NCBI RefSeq assembly: GCF_013032005.1
Contig: NZ_WQBE01000005.1
Location: 217,410-281,409, forward strand
DNA length: 64,000 nt
Direction: 5' to 3'
From: Ruegeria atlantica
Lineage (GTDB): Bacteria > Pseudomonadota > Alphaproteobacteria > Rhodobacterales > Rhodobacteraceae
Under the pieces are notes generated by a model that did no database searches, had not been told where the DNA came from, and worked only from the letters and a program-made list of their open reading frames with translations. The position numbers and the translations under genes were made by a program. Below are positions 17,276 to 26,113 of this stretch, piece after piece. Within the stretch, counting starts at the first letter, position 1; each line of letters begins with the position of its first letter.

Positions 17276-18237
17276 AGTGCGGCCTCTAACCTGCTCCATC
17301 CATCCGCTGGGGGCAGGCCAACCCGCAAGTAGGTCTGGGAATAGGGGAAGACGCGGCTCCAGATATGGGCGAGGGCCAGACGGTCCTGCCATTGGGCTGC
17401 GTTTTCGACGGTGTAGAGGCGAAACAGCGTGGTGCCCCCGACCAGGGTGGCTCCTTTATTGATCAGTAATCGATCCAGCCGGTCAGACTCGGCGGTCAGG
17501 TGTTGACGGGTGGAACTGGCCCAGTCAACGTCCCGCAAAGCCTGCTCTCCGATCCGCAGGGCAGGGCCGGACACGGACCAAGGCCCCGTCAGGTCGTTCA
17601 GCCGGGCGATCAGGTCAGGATGACCGATGGCAAACCCCAGCCGCAGCCCGGCGAGCCCCCAGAACTTGCCAAAGCTTTTCAGCACGATCACACCGGGGCG
17701 CGCGGCCAGATGGATCAGTGAAACACCGGGGCTGACATCGCAAAAGCTCTCGTCGATCACGGTCAGCGGGGCGTTTGCATCCGCCTCGGACCAAATCCGG
17801 CCATCGGGGTTGTTGGGATGCACGATGACACGGGCGTCGGTTGGGCCGTCGGGTTGAACGGTCCAGCCTTGCGCGGCGAAGGCGGCGGCATGTTCGTTGT
17901 AAGTGGGCGTTGTGATCTGAACCCGACCACGGGCGGCCAGCGCCGGAATGCGGGAGATCACCGCCGATGCGCCGGGCGCGGGCAGGATTGCGGCCCCATT
18001 GGGCACTGCCCAGAACTGGCGGGCGGCCTCAGTCAGGCGCTCGAAGGCACCATGATCCGGCAACTCAGCCCAGTCTGAAGGGATCAGTCCAGACACCTGA
18101 TAGGGGTGAGGATTTATCCCGGTGGACAGGTCCACCCAATCGGTGCGCGTGCCGCCATAAGATGCGATGGCCCCGTCCAGCCCTCCGCCATGGTCGCGTG
18201 CGGCGCGCGGGTTCAAATTCTCGGTAGGGCTTGCCAT
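17272..18237 (-). CDS. cobC: Threonine-phosphate decarboxylase (CobC)
   Basis: 321 residues. A PLP enzyme of the histidinol-phosphate aminotransferase fold: [11 protein letters not shown] near residue 36, [10 protein letters not shown] near 140, VIDESFCD near 160 and [16 protein letters not shown] near 187 with PLP lysine about residue 191. It makes the aminopropanol phosphate linker of cobalamin, used by CobD next door. Cobalamin supports the B12-dependent ethylmalonyl-CoA and methylmalonyl-CoA mutases expected in this organism. No Cbl-riboswitch consensus was noticed upstream. Confidence 0.92.
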   Translation of the reverse strand: MASPTENLNPRAARDHGGGLDGAIASYGGTRTDWVDLSTGINPHPYQVSGLIPSDWAELPDHGAFERLTEAARQFWAVPNGAAILPAPGASAVISRIPALAARGRVQITTPTYNEHAAAFAAQGWTVQPDGPTDARVIVHPNNPDGRIWSEADANAPLTVIDESFCDVSPGVSLIHLAARPGVIVLKSFGKFWGLAGLRLGFAIGHPDLIARLNDLTGPWSVSGPALRIGEQALRDVDWASSTRQHLTAESDRLDRLLINKGATLVGGTTLFRLYTVENAAQWQDRLALAHIWSRVFPYSQTYLRVGLPPADGWSRLEAAL

Positions 18238-18336
18238 GGGGTTTCTCGCTGGAATCGCCTGTTTCGGCCCGTTTCAAGCGGATTTTTGCCGTTTACACAA
18301 GCGAATCCGCAAGTTCCGGGCCTTGCGGCAACGTCG

Positions 18337-18351
18337 TTAACGCTTTGTTAA
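18337..18351 (+). promoter_or_regulatory. CtrA-type binding box
   Basis: TTAACGCTTTGTTAA is a perfect match to TTAA-N7-TTAA, the full CtrA recognition sequence in alphaproteobacteria. It lies 71 bases upstream of the receiver-protein start at 18422 and 100 bases from the divergent cobC start. The match is direct; regulation by CtrA is inference. Confidence 0.6.
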
Positions 18352-18421
18352 GGAATAAGCGTGATCACAATTCACGGGGGGTCGGCACCATTCACTCTTT
18401 TTTGGGCCGAGGTTGTCGCAA

Positions 18422-18784
18422 ATGAATGTTTTGATTGTTGAGAGTAACCCCGACCTTGGTCGGGTCTGGAAAAGGCATCTTGAACGGCACGGCACCGAAG
18501 TGACGCTGGTGGCCGGGCAGGAGGCAGCGATTCTGGCGCTATATGGTCAGGAGTTCGATATCATCGTGCTGGATCTGGTGCTTGAAACCGGCAGCGCGCT
18601 GGCCGTGGCCGATTTTGCCAGCTATCGCCGCCCCGAGGCGCGGGTGATCTTTGTCACAAACACCACCTTTTTCTCGGACGGTTCGATCTTTGCCCACAGC
18701 CCGAATGCCTGCGCCTATGTGCAAAGCGCAACGCCGCCAGAGGATCTGGCGGCGATGGTCGAACATTACGCGGCGGGTCGCTGA
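18422..18784 (+). CDS. Stand-alone, partly degenerate receiver-domain protein
   Basis: 120 residues with only a CheY-like receiver domain. The start MNVLIVESNPDLGRVWKRHL at 18422 fits better than an in-frame TTG at 18413. Asp51 in IIVLDLVLETGS occupies the phosphorylation position and VIFVTN supplies the Thr. The acidic pair is reduced to Glu7-Ser8, and the conserved Lys before Pro is replaced (QSATPPED). Phosphorylation may therefore be weak or absent. It has no output domain. A CtrA-type box lies upstream, and the 3' end overlaps the convergent reductase gene by 19 bases. Confidence 0.75.
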   Translation: MNVLIVESNPDLGRVWKRHLERHGTEVTLVAGQEAAILALYGQEFDIIVLDLVLETGSALAVADFASYRRPEARVIFVTNTTFFSDGSIFAHSPNACAYVQSATPPEDLAAMVEHYAAGR

Positions 18785-19755
18785 CCGCGCCCGTGGGGCT
18801 GCAGATAATCCAAGGATGGGTTCACTGGGATGATCCGGCTCGGATTGATTGTTTCGTGGCTGTAGTGATAGTGGCGCACGATATGGTTCATATTTACCGT
18901 CTGTGCGACACCGGGCCATTGATATAGCTCGCGTGTGTAGGCCCACAGGTTCGGATAGTCGATCAGCCGCCGCTTGTTGCATTTGAAATGCAGATGATAG
19001 ACCGGATCAAACCGGATCAGGGTGGTGAACAGCCGCCAATCTGCTTCAGTCACCTGATCGCCCATCAGATACCGGTTTCGGGCAAGGCGATCCTCAAGCC
19101 AGTCCAGTGTGTCGAACAGGGGATGCACGGCGGCGTCATAGGCCTGTTGCGTGGTGGCAAAACCGGATTTGTAGACCCCATTGTTGATGTCGGAATAGAT
19201 GCGGGCGTTGACCTCTTCGATCTCGTCCCGCATCGCTTCGGGCCAGTAGTTGTCGGTGTTGCCGGTAGTGCCGTCAAAGGCCGTATTGAACATACGGATG
19301 ATTTCCGAACTTTCGTTCGAAACGATGGTCTGTTGTTGCTTGTCCCACAGGATCGGCACAGTGACACGTCCCGAATAAGCTGGATCAGCTTTGGTATAGA
19401 TTTGATGGGCGTAATCGAATCCATAAAGGGTGTCGCCGGTTGCACCGTGGTCGTCAGTTTCAAAGGTCCATCCCTTGTCCAGCATGTCTGGATGCACCAC
19501 CGAGACGGAAATCAGATCGCTCAGCCCTTTTAGTTCGCGAAAGATCAGTGTGCGGTGTGCCCAGGGGCAGGCGTGGCTGACATAGAGGTGATAGCGATCC
19601 GGTTCCGCCTTGAAACCGTCCTTGCCGGACGGCCCTGCGCTGCCATCTGCGGTCAGCCAATTGCGAAACTGCGCGGCGCTGCGTTTGAAGGCGCCGCCAG
19701 TAGATTCGGTGTCATACCATGTGTCGTGCCATTTGCCGTCGACCAACAGGCCCAT
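18766..19755 (-). CDS. yqjG: Glutathionyl-hydroquinone reductase (GST Xi class)
   Basis: 329 residues from ATG at 19755 (MGLLVDGKWHDTWYDTESTG). The family marker SHACPWAHRTL has the catalytic Cys63. It continues with HPDMLDKGWTF, VPILWDKQQQTIVSNESSEIIRM, the helical domain with ARNRYLMGDQVTEADWRLF, and the terminal MNHIVRHYHYSHETINPSRIIP typical of this class. It reduces glutathionyl-hydroquinones to hydroquinones using glutathione. It is functionally related to the quinone-reducing azoreductase elsewhere in the window but unlinked. Confidence 0.92.
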   Translation of the reverse strand: MGLLVDGKWHDTWYDTESTGGAFKRSAAQFRNWLTADGSAGPSGKDGFKAEPDRYHLYVSHACPWAHRTLIFRELKGLSDLISVSVVHPDMLDKGWTFETDDHGATGDTLYGFDYAHQIYTKADPAYSGRVTVPILWDKQQQTIVSNESSEIIRMFNTAFDGTTGNTDNYWPEAMRDEIEEVNARIYSDINNGVYKSGFATTQQAYDAAVHPLFDTLDWLEDRLARNRYLMGDQVTEADWRLFTTLIRFDPVYHLHFKCNKRRLIDYPNLWAYTRELYQWPGVAQTVNMNHIVRHYHYSHETINPSRIIPVNPSLDYLQPHGRGQRPAA

Positions 19756-19968
19756 TGCGTATCCTCCGCTTGTGCGTTTCGACAAACATAGGGTGTTGAA
19801 CACAGCCTTGACACGTGAAGGGTCGCGCACTGGCTCTGCGTCTGCGCACAGGGCATGCGATGATTTCCCAGCAACAGATCGTCAGCGCATGGCGCTATGT
19901 GACGGCCTTCACTGGATTTTTACAGTTGAGCCGTCACAATGGAATCCATTGCCGGGGGAATAGTTGTT

Positions 19969-20322
19969 ATGAGTACCTATGTTTCAAAGGAAATAAGCGC
20001 AGAATTGGACGCAGCGCGAATCGCGGGGTTGAAGAAAACCAGCCGCCTTCGTGTCGAAGTTGACGACAATACGTTCAAAATACTCAGATTGTGGAAAGAT
20101 GGCTTTACGGTTGAGGCCGCTACGACACCGCAATTGCGTGGATTGGTCGATATCTACGACGGTGCGCGCCATTTGTATCAATGCCTGATCATCGCCGATG
20201 ATGAAGAGGCCGGTGAGATGCGGTATGATTTTAAGCGTAGTACGGCCGCGGCCGACAAGGCCCCGCTGGATTTCTACCGCGCACCCGACGCGCCGATTGC
20301 TTTGCTAGGGCACAAAGACTAG
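19969..20322 (+). CDS. Conserved hypothetical protein
   Basis: 117 residues from ATG at 19969 (MSTYVSKEISAELDAARIAG); an upstream ATG at 19939 is in frame but adds an uncharacteristic stretch. The protein is soluble and mixed alpha/beta: RLRVEVDDNTFKILRLWKDG near residue 30, GLVDIYDGARHLYQCLII near 65, and an acidic tail. No known motif was recognised. It looks like a small conserved Rhodobacterales protein. A 212-base leader precedes it with no further gene. Confidence 0.65.
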   Translation: MSTYVSKEISAELDAARIAGLKKTSRLRVEVDDNTFKILRLWKDGFTVEAATTPQLRGLVDIYDGARHLYQCLIIADDEEAGEMRYDFKRSTAAADKAPLDFYRAPDAPIALLGHKD

Positions 20323-20459
20323 GGACGGATTTTTCGAACAGGATGTAATCGGTTTGGTTGCTTGCGGCACCAATGCGGCGCGGGCGTGCGCAGGTCTAAT
20401 CTGTGCCAGCTAATCCACGCCGCGGCAGCCAGTACGACAAGCAGGATCAATAGCTCAAT
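20319..20459 (-). CDS. Possible small single-pass membrane protein
   Basis: An open frame between patB and the end of the 19969 gene. It would begin at a non-ATG codon (ATT at 20459 or TTG at 20450) about 12 bases after the patB stop and encode about 46 residues. The frame gives a hydrophobic helix (LLILLVVLAAAAWISW), then LDLRTPAPHWCR and a basic tail. The helix followed by a WCR motif looks protein-like, and it would be the second gene of a patB operon. The odd start and short length keep confidence low. Confidence 0.25.
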   Translation of the reverse strand: MELLILLVVLAAAAWISWHRLDLRTPAPHWCRKQPNRLHPVRKIRP

Positions 20460-20470
20460 CTAGCGCGACG

Positions 20471-21643
20471 CTATTGAAGGTCGCCAAACGCGCGTTTCAG
20501 GCGCGCGCAGGCTTCCTCGACGCGGCTGCGCTGGGTGGCCAGATTGAACCGTTCGAAAGTCTCTCCGCCAGCGCCGAATCCGGGGCCGGAGGAGGTGGCA
20601 ATCCGGGCGTCCTCGCGCAGACGTCGAACAAACTCGTCGTGATCCATCCCGGTGCCCGAGAAATCGACCCAGGCCAGATAGGTGGCCTGCAGGGGCATTG
20701 ACCACAGACCCGGTATTTCGGCGATGGCGGCGTCAAATAGTTTGCGGTTGCCGTCCAGATGCGCCACCTGCGTATCCGCCCAGGCCGCGCCTTCCGGTGA
20801 ATAGGCCGCAGTGATCATGGCCACGCCTAAGGCGCTGGGCGCATAGTCCAACGTTTTCAGCCGATGCCGCATAGTGGCGCGCAGCTTGTCATCGGGGATG
20901 ATCATGTTGCCGGTCCGCTGCCCTGCGATGTTGAACGTCTTTGACGCCGCAGTCAGCGTCACGGTCCAGGGGCGTGCCTCGGGCGCGGCCTTGTCCATCG
21001 GCACGAAGGTATGACCGGGATAGACCAGATCCTGGTGAATTTCATCCGACACAAGGATCAACCCGTTGCGCTCGGCAAAGGCGGCGACGGCCCGCAGCTC
21101 CTCGGGGCTCCAGACCCGACCCGACGGGTTTTGCGGTGAGCACCACATCAACAGTTTTTCAGACCCGTCCAGCCGTGACTGTGCATCCTCAAGATCAATG
21201 CCATAGCTGTCGCCTTGCCGCGCCAGCGGGCATTCCACCACGCGCCGCCCAGCGGTGTTAATCTTATGAGCAAACTCGTGATAGACCGGGGTAAAGATGA
21301 CAACACCATCCTCCGGCTGGGTCCAGACATCCAGGCACAGGGCAATTGCATTGCCCAACCCTTGCGAGGTCAGCACCCAATCGGTGTCAATCGCCCAATC
21401 GTGACGGTTCTGCATCCACCACTGTACAGCGGCCAGATATTGCGGGTGTTCCCAGGTATAGCCAAAGGCCCCGTGATCGGCGGCATCCCGGACAGCCTCG
21501 ATTACGCAAGGCGCGGTGGCATAATCGGAATCGGCGGTCCACATGGCCAGCCCATCCTGTGGCGAGACACCGTACAGCTTTTCCATCTTGTCCCATTTTG
21601 AGCTGTTGGTGCCCCGGCGGTCGATCAGGTCGTTGAAAGTCAT
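20471..21643 (-). CDS. PatB/MalY-type cystathionine beta-lyase (C-S lyase)
   Basis: 390 residues, PLP fold type I. FNDLIDRRGTNSSKWDKM at the N-terminus, MWTADSDYATAPCVIEAV, YTWEHPQYLAAVQWWMQNRH, WCSPQNPSGRVW, LVSDEIHQDLVYPGH and TAASKTFNIAGQRTGN (PLP lysine in SKTFNIAG) are all characteristic of MalY/PatB enzymes. These release homocysteine or thiols from cystathionine and cysteine conjugates. It is monocistronic or leads the small open frame downstream. Whether its main role is methionine synthesis or S-conjugate breakdown is not decidable here. Confidence 0.9.
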   Translation of the reverse strand: MTFNDLIDRRGTNSSKWDKMEKLYGVSPQDGLAMWTADSDYATAPCVIEAVRDAADHGAFGYTWEHPQYLAAVQWWMQNRHDWAIDTDWVLTSQGLGNAIALCLDVWTQPEDGVVIFTPVYHEFAHKINTAGRRVVECPLARQGDSYGIDLEDAQSRLDGSEKLLMWCSPQNPSGRVWSPEELRAVAAFAERNGLILVSDEIHQDLVYPGHTFVPMDKAAPEARPWTVTLTAASKTFNIAGQRTGNMIIPDDKLRATMRHRLKTLDYAPSALGVAMITAAYSPEGAAWADTQVAHLDGNRKLFDAAIAEIPGLWSMPLQATYLAWVDFSGTGMDHDEFVRRLREDARIATSSGPGFGAGGETFERFNLATQRSRVEEACARLKRAFGDLQ

Positions 21644-21737
21644 GTCTGCTCCATCTGTCCGCAGGAAAGCTAGCTACAATTCCCGCAGGTGCAAGGGGGG
21701 CGTTGCGGCGGGGGGCGGGATGGCCTAAATCAACCCC

Positions 21738-22256
21738 ATGAAGCGTAATATTTTGATCCATCCCGACCCCCGTCTGAAAAAGGTCTGTGCCCCGGTGGCC
21801 GACCTGTCGGACGAACTGCGCAAACTGGCCGACGACATGCTTGAGACGATGTATGATGCGCCCGGCATCGGGCTGGCCGCACCGCAGATCGGCGTGCTGG
21901 ACAGGCTGATCGTGATGGACTGCATCAAGGAAGAAGGCGAGACGCCACGCCCTCTGATCATGTTCAACCCTGAGGTCATCGCTTCGTCAGACGAGACTAA
22001 CGTCTATGAAGAAGGGTGCCTGTCGATCCCTGAGCAGTTCGCCGAGGTGACGCGCCCGAAAGTGGTGGACGTGACGTGGATGGATCGCGACGGGAACTTG
22101 CAGAAAGAGACGTTCGATGGGCTCTGGGCAACCTGTGTGCAGCACGAGATCGATCATCTGAACGGTAAGCTGTTCATTGATTATCTCAAGCCGCTGAAAC
22201 GTCAGATGATCACTCGTAAGATGCAGAAACTCAAACGCGAACAGGCCCGCGCATGA
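21738..22256 (+). CDS. def: Peptide deformylase
   Basis: 172 residues. All three deformylase motifs are intact: GIGLAAPQ (43-50), EGCLSIP (92-98, metal ligand Cys94) and HEIDH (136-140, ligand His136/His140 and catalytic Glu137). It removes the formyl group from nascent proteins at the ribosome. It is the first gene of def - def-like - fmt, with its stop overlapping the next start by 4 bases (ATGA). Confidence 0.96.
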   Translation: MKRNILIHPDPRLKKVCAPVADLSDELRKLADDMLETMYDAPGIGLAAPQIGVLDRLIVMDCIKEEGETPRPLIMFNPEVIASSDETNVYEEGCLSIPEQFAEVTRPKVVDVTWMDRDGNLQKETFDGLWATCVQHEIDHLNGKLFIDYLKPLKRQMITRKMQKLKREQARA

Positions 22257-22747
22257 CCGTCCACAGCTGCCTGCCCTGGCCGGACAAACGTCTGCGGACC
22301 AAGGCCGAGGATGTGTCTGAAGTAACCGACGAAATTCGTGCTATCTGGGATGACATGATCGACACGATGGAGGCCATGCCTGGCGTTGGCCTTGCCGCCC
22401 CGCAGATCGGTGTGATGCTGCGCTTGGCGGTCGTTGACGGATCGACCGAGCGGGGCCGTGCAGTACGTCTGGCAAATCCCGAAATTCTGCACAGCTCTAT
22501 CGAGTTGCGAGAACACGAAGAGGCCAGTCCGAATCTGCCCGGCGTCTCGGCCAAGGTGAAACGCCCGCGTGCGGTGACTGTCCGGTTTCTGAACGAACAG
22601 GGTATGATCGACCGCCGCGACTTTGTCGGGATCGAGGCCACCAGCGTGCAGCATCAAATCGATCATCTGAACGGTCGGATGTATTTTGATCGTCTCAGCA
22701 AGGTCAAACGAGACATGCTGCTGCGCAAAGCTAAGAAACAGGGGTAG
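22253..22747 (+). CDS. Peptide deformylase-like protein lacking active-site residues
   Basis: 164 residues, clearly homologous to the adjacent def. GVGLAAPQ (44-51) is kept. The EGCLSIP motif is replaced by EASPNLP (90-96), putting Ser92 where the metal-binding Cys should be. HEIDH is replaced by HQIDH (134-138), with Gln135 in place of the catalytic Glu. Normal deformylase chemistry is therefore very unlikely. The fold and ribosome-binding C-terminal helix ([17 protein letters not shown]) are retained. It overlaps def by 4 bases and is 2 bases from fmt, so it is made with both. Confidence 0.9.
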   Translation: MTVHSCLPWPDKRLRTKAEDVSEVTDEIRAIWDDMIDTMEAMPGVGLAAPQIGVMLRLAVVDGSTERGRAVRLANPEILHSSIELREHEEASPNLPGVSAKVKRPRAVTVRFLNEQGMIDRRDFVGIEATSVQHQIDHLNGRMYFDRLSKVKRDMLLRKAKKQG

Positions 22748-22749
22748 AA

Positions 22750-23664
22750 ATGCGCGTCATTTTCATGGGCACGCCCGATTTTTCGGTCCCTGTTCTGGAT
22801 GCGCTGGTTGAGGCCGGGCATGAGATCGCCGCAGTCTATTGCCAACCTCCGCGTCCGGCCGGGCGGGGCAAGAAAGACCGCCCGACGCCCGTACATGCCC
22901 GGGCCGAGGCGTTGGGCATGACTGTCCGCCATCCGGTTTCACTAAAGTCGCCTGAGGAACAGGATGCCTTTGCCGCACTGAACGCTGATGTGGCCGTAGT
23001 GGTGGCCTACGGGCTGTTGTTGCCTCAACCCATTTTGGACGCCCCGGCGCAAGGCTGCCTGAACATCCACGCCAGCCTGTTGCCACGCTGGCGCGGGGCG
23101 GCTCCGATCCATCGGGCGATTATGTCAGGCGATGCGGAAACCGGCATCTGTATCATGCAGATGGAGGCCGGTTTGGACACCGGCCCCGTCCTGTTGCGGC
23201 AGGCCACTGATATCGGGCCGCAGGAAACCACGGCGCAACTGCATGATCGTCTAGCACCGATGGGGGCTGATCTGATCGTAAAGGCTCTGGCCCGTCTTCC
23301 CGAACTGACGCCCGAGCCTCAACCCGAGGATGGCGTGACTTATGCCTCGAAGATCGACAAGGCTGAGGCGCGGGTCGACTGGACCCGCCCGGCGGTTGAG
23401 GTGGATCGCCAGATACGCGGCCTGTCACCTTTTCCCGGTGCGTGGACTCTGATCGGAGGGGATCGGGTCAAGCTACTGGCCTCGAAACTGGCCGAGGGAC
23501 AGGGCGCGCCCGGAGAGGTTCTGAACGACGCGCTGCGCGTGGCCTGCGGTGATGAGGCGATTGACCTGTTGCGCTTGCAGCGAGCAGGAAAAGGGGCACA
23601 GGATACGGAAACCTTCCTGCGAGGATGGCCGGTCGCAGCCGGAACCCGCCTGAACACGGAGTAA
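22750..23664 (+). CDS. fmt: Methionyl-tRNA formyltransferase
   Basis: 304 residues, normal length. N-terminal [19 protein letters not shown]; the folate-binding and catalytic region with [39 protein letters not shown] (catalytic Asn/His) and GLDTGPVLL; then a C-terminal tRNA-binding domain from about residue 205 ([12 protein letters not shown]). It formylates initiator Met-tRNA, the step reversed by def upstream. It is last of the three translation-start genes and is followed 5 bases later by a small membrane protein gene. Confidence 0.97.
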   Translation: MRVIFMGTPDFSVPVLDALVEAGHEIAAVYCQPPRPAGRGKKDRPTPVHARAEALGMTVRHPVSLKSPEEQDAFAALNADVAVVVAYGLLLPQPILDAPAQGCLNIHASLLPRWRGAAPIHRAIMSGDAETGICIMQMEAGLDTGPVLLRQATDIGPQETTAQLHDRLAPMGADLIVKALARLPELTPEPQPEDGVTYASKIDKAEARVDWTRPAVEVDRQIRGLSPFPGAWTLIGGDRVKLLASKLAEGQGAPGEVLNDALRVACGDEAIDLLRLQRAGKGAQDTETFLRGWPVAAGTRLNTE

Positions 23665-23669
23665 GACAA

Positions 23670-23906
23670 ATGTTCATGGTCTTGATGGGCACCTTCGTGA
23701 TTGCCGGTATCGTGGGCTATCTGGCCGAGAAGACCGGGTTTACCCATAACGGATACCTGCCCTCGATCATCATTTGCGTGGGTGGGGCGTTTCTGTTCTA
23801 TTTTGTCCGCATCATGTTCGGTATCAGCTTTGGCCCGCCCGGCCTGAATGCTGTGATTTCGTCCATCGGTGCGCTGATTATCGTGCCAACCCATTGGAGG
23901 AAATAA
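23670..23906 (+). CDS. Small three-helix membrane protein (YeaQ/GlsB-like)
   Basis: 78 residues from ATG at 23670, five bases after fmt; a longer frame would run into fmt. Three hydrophobic helices are seen (MVLMGTFVIAGIVGYLAE, YLPSIIICVGGAFLFYFVRI, AVISSIGALIIV). Size and pattern resemble the GlsB/YeaQ/YmgE transglycosylase-associated family. The next gene encodes another protein of the same size and pattern, one base later. Function unknown; stress association is known for relatives only. Confidence 0.65.
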   Translation: MFMVLMGTFVIAGIVGYLAEKTGFTHNGYLPSIIICVGGAFLFYFVRIMFGISFGPPGLNAVISSIGALIIVPTHWRK

Positions 23907-23907
23907 C

Positions 23908-24144
23908 GTGCCCGTCATTGCCCTGATCGTCATCGGTGCCGCCGCCGGATTTCTGGCCACCCGGTTGATGCGGATCGAGGCAAATATACCAACGACCATG
24001 CTGATTGGAATCGTGGGTGCGCTGGTGGGTGGGTTCCTGTTGCGCTTTTTTATTACAGTGGCAGGTTGGCTGTCGGGCTTTGTGGGCGCGGTACTGGGCG
24101 CATTGTTGGTGATCTGGATCTGGCAGACCTATCTACGCCGCTAA
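23908..24144 (+). CDS. GlsB/YeaQ/YmgE family small membrane protein
   Basis: 78 residues, GTG start one base after the preceding stop. Three helices rich in Gly and Ala: PVIALIVIGAAAGFLATRLM, TMLIGIVGALVGGFLLRFF and GFVGAVLGALLVIWIW. The GxxxGGFLLR pattern after helix 2 is typical of YeaQ-like proteins. It is paired with the similar gene upstream and probably translated together with it. Role unknown. Confidence 0.75.
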   Translation: MPVIALIVIGAAAGFLATRLMRIEANIPTTMLIGIVGALVGGFLLRFFITVAGWLSGFVGAVLGALLVIWIWQTYLRR

Positions 24145-24207
24145 CCTCTTGACGTTTGGGCGGGATGCCAGCCAGATCGCCGGAATATCCAACCTGAAAG
24201 GTGCCTC

Positions 24208-25029
24208 ATGCCACATAACCTGAATTCCGGTGACGTCGCTCTGATGGGAGTGCCGCTGGATTTGCATTCGTCTTTTCTGCAAGGACCTGCCTTTGCACCG
24301 GGTCGTATCCGCGAAGCGTTGCATTCCGGGGCCGCCAATCTGACAGCCGAGGATGGAACCGATCTGGGCGCGACGGACCGCTTCAAGGATACCGGCGACC
24401 TGGAGGTGTTCGAGATGATCGGGCAGGAACCCATCGACCGGATCGAAAAGGGCGCTGCCGCCCGCATCGCAACCGGTGCGCGGCTGTTGTCACTGGGCGG
24501 GGACCACTCGGTCGCTTATCCGCTGATCAAGGCGCATTCTGAGCGGTATGAGGGGCTGAACATCCTGCATATCGACTCGCATCCTGACTTGTATGACAGC
24601 CAGCAGATCGGCCCTTTGGGCCACGGTTGCCCGTTCGCGCGGGTGATGGAAACCTGTCAGATCAATCGTCTTGTGCAGGTGGGCATCCGCACCATGAACA
24701 AACACCAGCAGGAACAGGCCGACAAGTTCGGGGTCGAGGTTGTCGACATGCGCAACTGGCGCCCTGATCTGGAAATATGCTTTGACGGGCCGGTCTATTT
24801 GTCGCTGGATCTGGACGCGCTGGACCCGGCTTTTGCGCCCGGTGTGTCGCATCATGAACCCGGCGGGTTGAGTACGCGTGAGGTGATCAATCTGATCCAC
24901 CGGTTCGAAGGTCAGCTTGTTGGTGCGGATATCGTCGAGTTGAACCCCCATCGCGATCCCTACGGAATGACCGCAATGGTGGCGGCAAAATTTGTCAAGG
25001 AAATTGGCGCGCGGTTGTTGTCGCGTTAA
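24208..25029 (+). CDS. Ureohydrolase (arginase/agmatinase family)
   Basis: 273 residues. The binuclear manganese ligands are recognisable: GGDHS (about 93-97), HIDSHPDLYD (about 117-126, the DxHxD motif) and SLDLDALDPAFAPG (about 199-212, the SxDxDxxDPxxxP motif), with HHEPGGLS after it. It hydrolyses a guanidino compound to urea and an amine. The sequence does not settle whether the substrate is arginine, agmatine or another guanidine. It is convergent with the TRIC channel gene and overlaps it by 4 bases. Confidence 0.88.
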   Translation: MPHNLNSGDVALMGVPLDLHSSFLQGPAFAPGRIREALHSGAANLTAEDGTDLGATDRFKDTGDLEVFEMIGQEPIDRIEKGAAARIATGARLLSLGGDHSVAYPLIKAHSERYEGLNILHIDSHPDLYDSQQIGPLGHGCPFARVMETCQINRLVQVGIRTMNKHQQEQADKFGVEVVDMRNWRPDLEICFDGPVYLSLDLDALDPAFAPGVSHHEPGGLSTREVINLIHRFEGQLVGADIVELNPHRDPYGMTAMVAAKFVKEIGARLLSR

Positions 25030-25649
25030 TGGCGGGGCGGGCGGCTTTTGTAAGCGGGCAGTCTCCAGCCGAACAGCAATGACCCCGCCCGCAAGGCCCA
25101 GCAGATCAGCGCGCAGGTCGCCAGCGTCACAAGCTCGTCGACCTCAAGACGGTGTGCGATCACGGCGGTCACAGCACCCGCGAAAGCGCATGAGACGTAA
25201 AGCTCGCCCTGTTTCAAAACCAGCGGTACTTCGTTGCAAACCACATCGCGCATCAGCCCGCCCAAGCATCCGGTGCAGACACCCATCAAAACCACAATGG
25301 TGCCGGACTGCCCCAACGACAGCGCCGCACCTGTTCCAGCCGCGACCGCAATAGACAGGGCAAAACTGTCCAGCCAGATCAGCCAGTTATAACGGCTTTC
25401 AACGAGGTGAGCGGTGAAAAACACCAGCACCGCTGCGGCTACGGCGATCAGGATATAGTCGGGTTGCCCAATCCAGAATACCGGATGCCGGTTCAAAAGA
25501 ACGTCGCGCACAGTGCCACCGCCTACTGCCGTCAGGCAGGCGATGAAGGCAAAGCCCACCAAATCCAGCTGCGCTCGGCTGGCCACCAAGGCACCGGTCA
25601 GGGCAAAGACAAGAACCGAGGCATAGTCCAGCAGGGCCAGACCGTTCAC
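25026..25649 (-). CDS. TRIC-type cation channel family protein (UPF0126)
   Basis: 207 residues, seven hydrophobic helices in two repeats. Each repeat bears the family's glycine motif: [13 protein letters not shown] near residue 42 and [17 protein letters not shown] near 126. Bacterial homologues (YadS/YicG) form trimeric potassium-permeable channels in the inner membrane. It is the last gene of the minus-strand operon that starts with ispH; its start overlaps the rnhA stop by 4 bases. Confidence 0.88.
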   Translation of the reverse strand: MNGLALLDYASVLVFALTGALVASRAQLDLVGFAFIACLTAVGGGTVRDVLLNRHPVFWIGQPDYILIAVAAAVLVFFTAHLVESRYNWLIWLDSFALSIAVAAGTGAALSLGQSGTIVVLMGVCTGCLGGLMRDVVCNEVPLVLKQGELYVSCAFAGAVTAVIAHRLEVDELVTLATCALICWALRAGSLLFGWRLPAYKSRPPRH

Positions 25650-26113
25650 GATTTAGCCTTTTGGGGCTTGAACGGTGCCATGCCTGCGCGGGCCAGCTCA
25701 TCGGCTTTTTCATTTTCGGGATGGCCCGCGTGACCCTTGACCCATTCCCAGGTCACATCATGCCGGGTCTGGGCCTCATCCAACCGCTGCCACAGATCGA
25801 CATTCTTGACCGGTTTTTTGTTCGAGGTCTTCCAGCCGTTCCGCTTCCATCCGAAAATCCACCCCGTCACGCCATTCTTTACATAGGCACTGTCGGTTAT
25901 GACGGTGATTTTCGAAGCGCGTTCCAGCGCCTCTAGCGCATTGATCGCGGCTAGCAGTTCCATGCGGTTGTTGGTGGTTTCGGCCTCTCCGCCCTTCAAC
26001 TCGCGCTCTTTCAGGACTTTGTCGCCATCCATTGCGCGCAGTAACACGCCCCAGCCGCCGGGTCCGGGATTGCCGGAACAGGCTCCGTCGGTATAGGCAA
26101 ACAATTCAGGCAT
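25646..26113 (-). CDS. rnhA: Ribonuclease HI
   Basis: 155 residues from ATG at 26113. All four catalytic carboxylates are present in the usual motifs: [17 protein letters not shown] (first Asp), [12 protein letters not shown] (Glu), [10 protein letters not shown] (Asp) and [14 protein letters not shown] (His and Asp). It removes RNA from RNA-DNA hybrids during replication and R-loop clearance. The start overlaps the preceding methyltransferase stop by 8 bases. Confidence 0.97.
   Translation of the reverse strand: MPELFAYTDGACSGNPGPGGWGVLLRAMDGDKVLKERELKGGEAETTNNRMELLAAINALEALERASKITVITDSAYVKNGVTGWIFGWKRNGWKTSNKKPVKNVDLWQRLDEAQTRHDVTWEWVKGHAGHPENEKADELARAGMAPFKPQKAKS

Noticed and set aside
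18238..18421. Possible cobalamin riboswitch before cobC
   Set aside because: No Cbl-box consensus or long structured leader was recognised; the region mainly shows the CtrA-type box. A covariance search would settle it.
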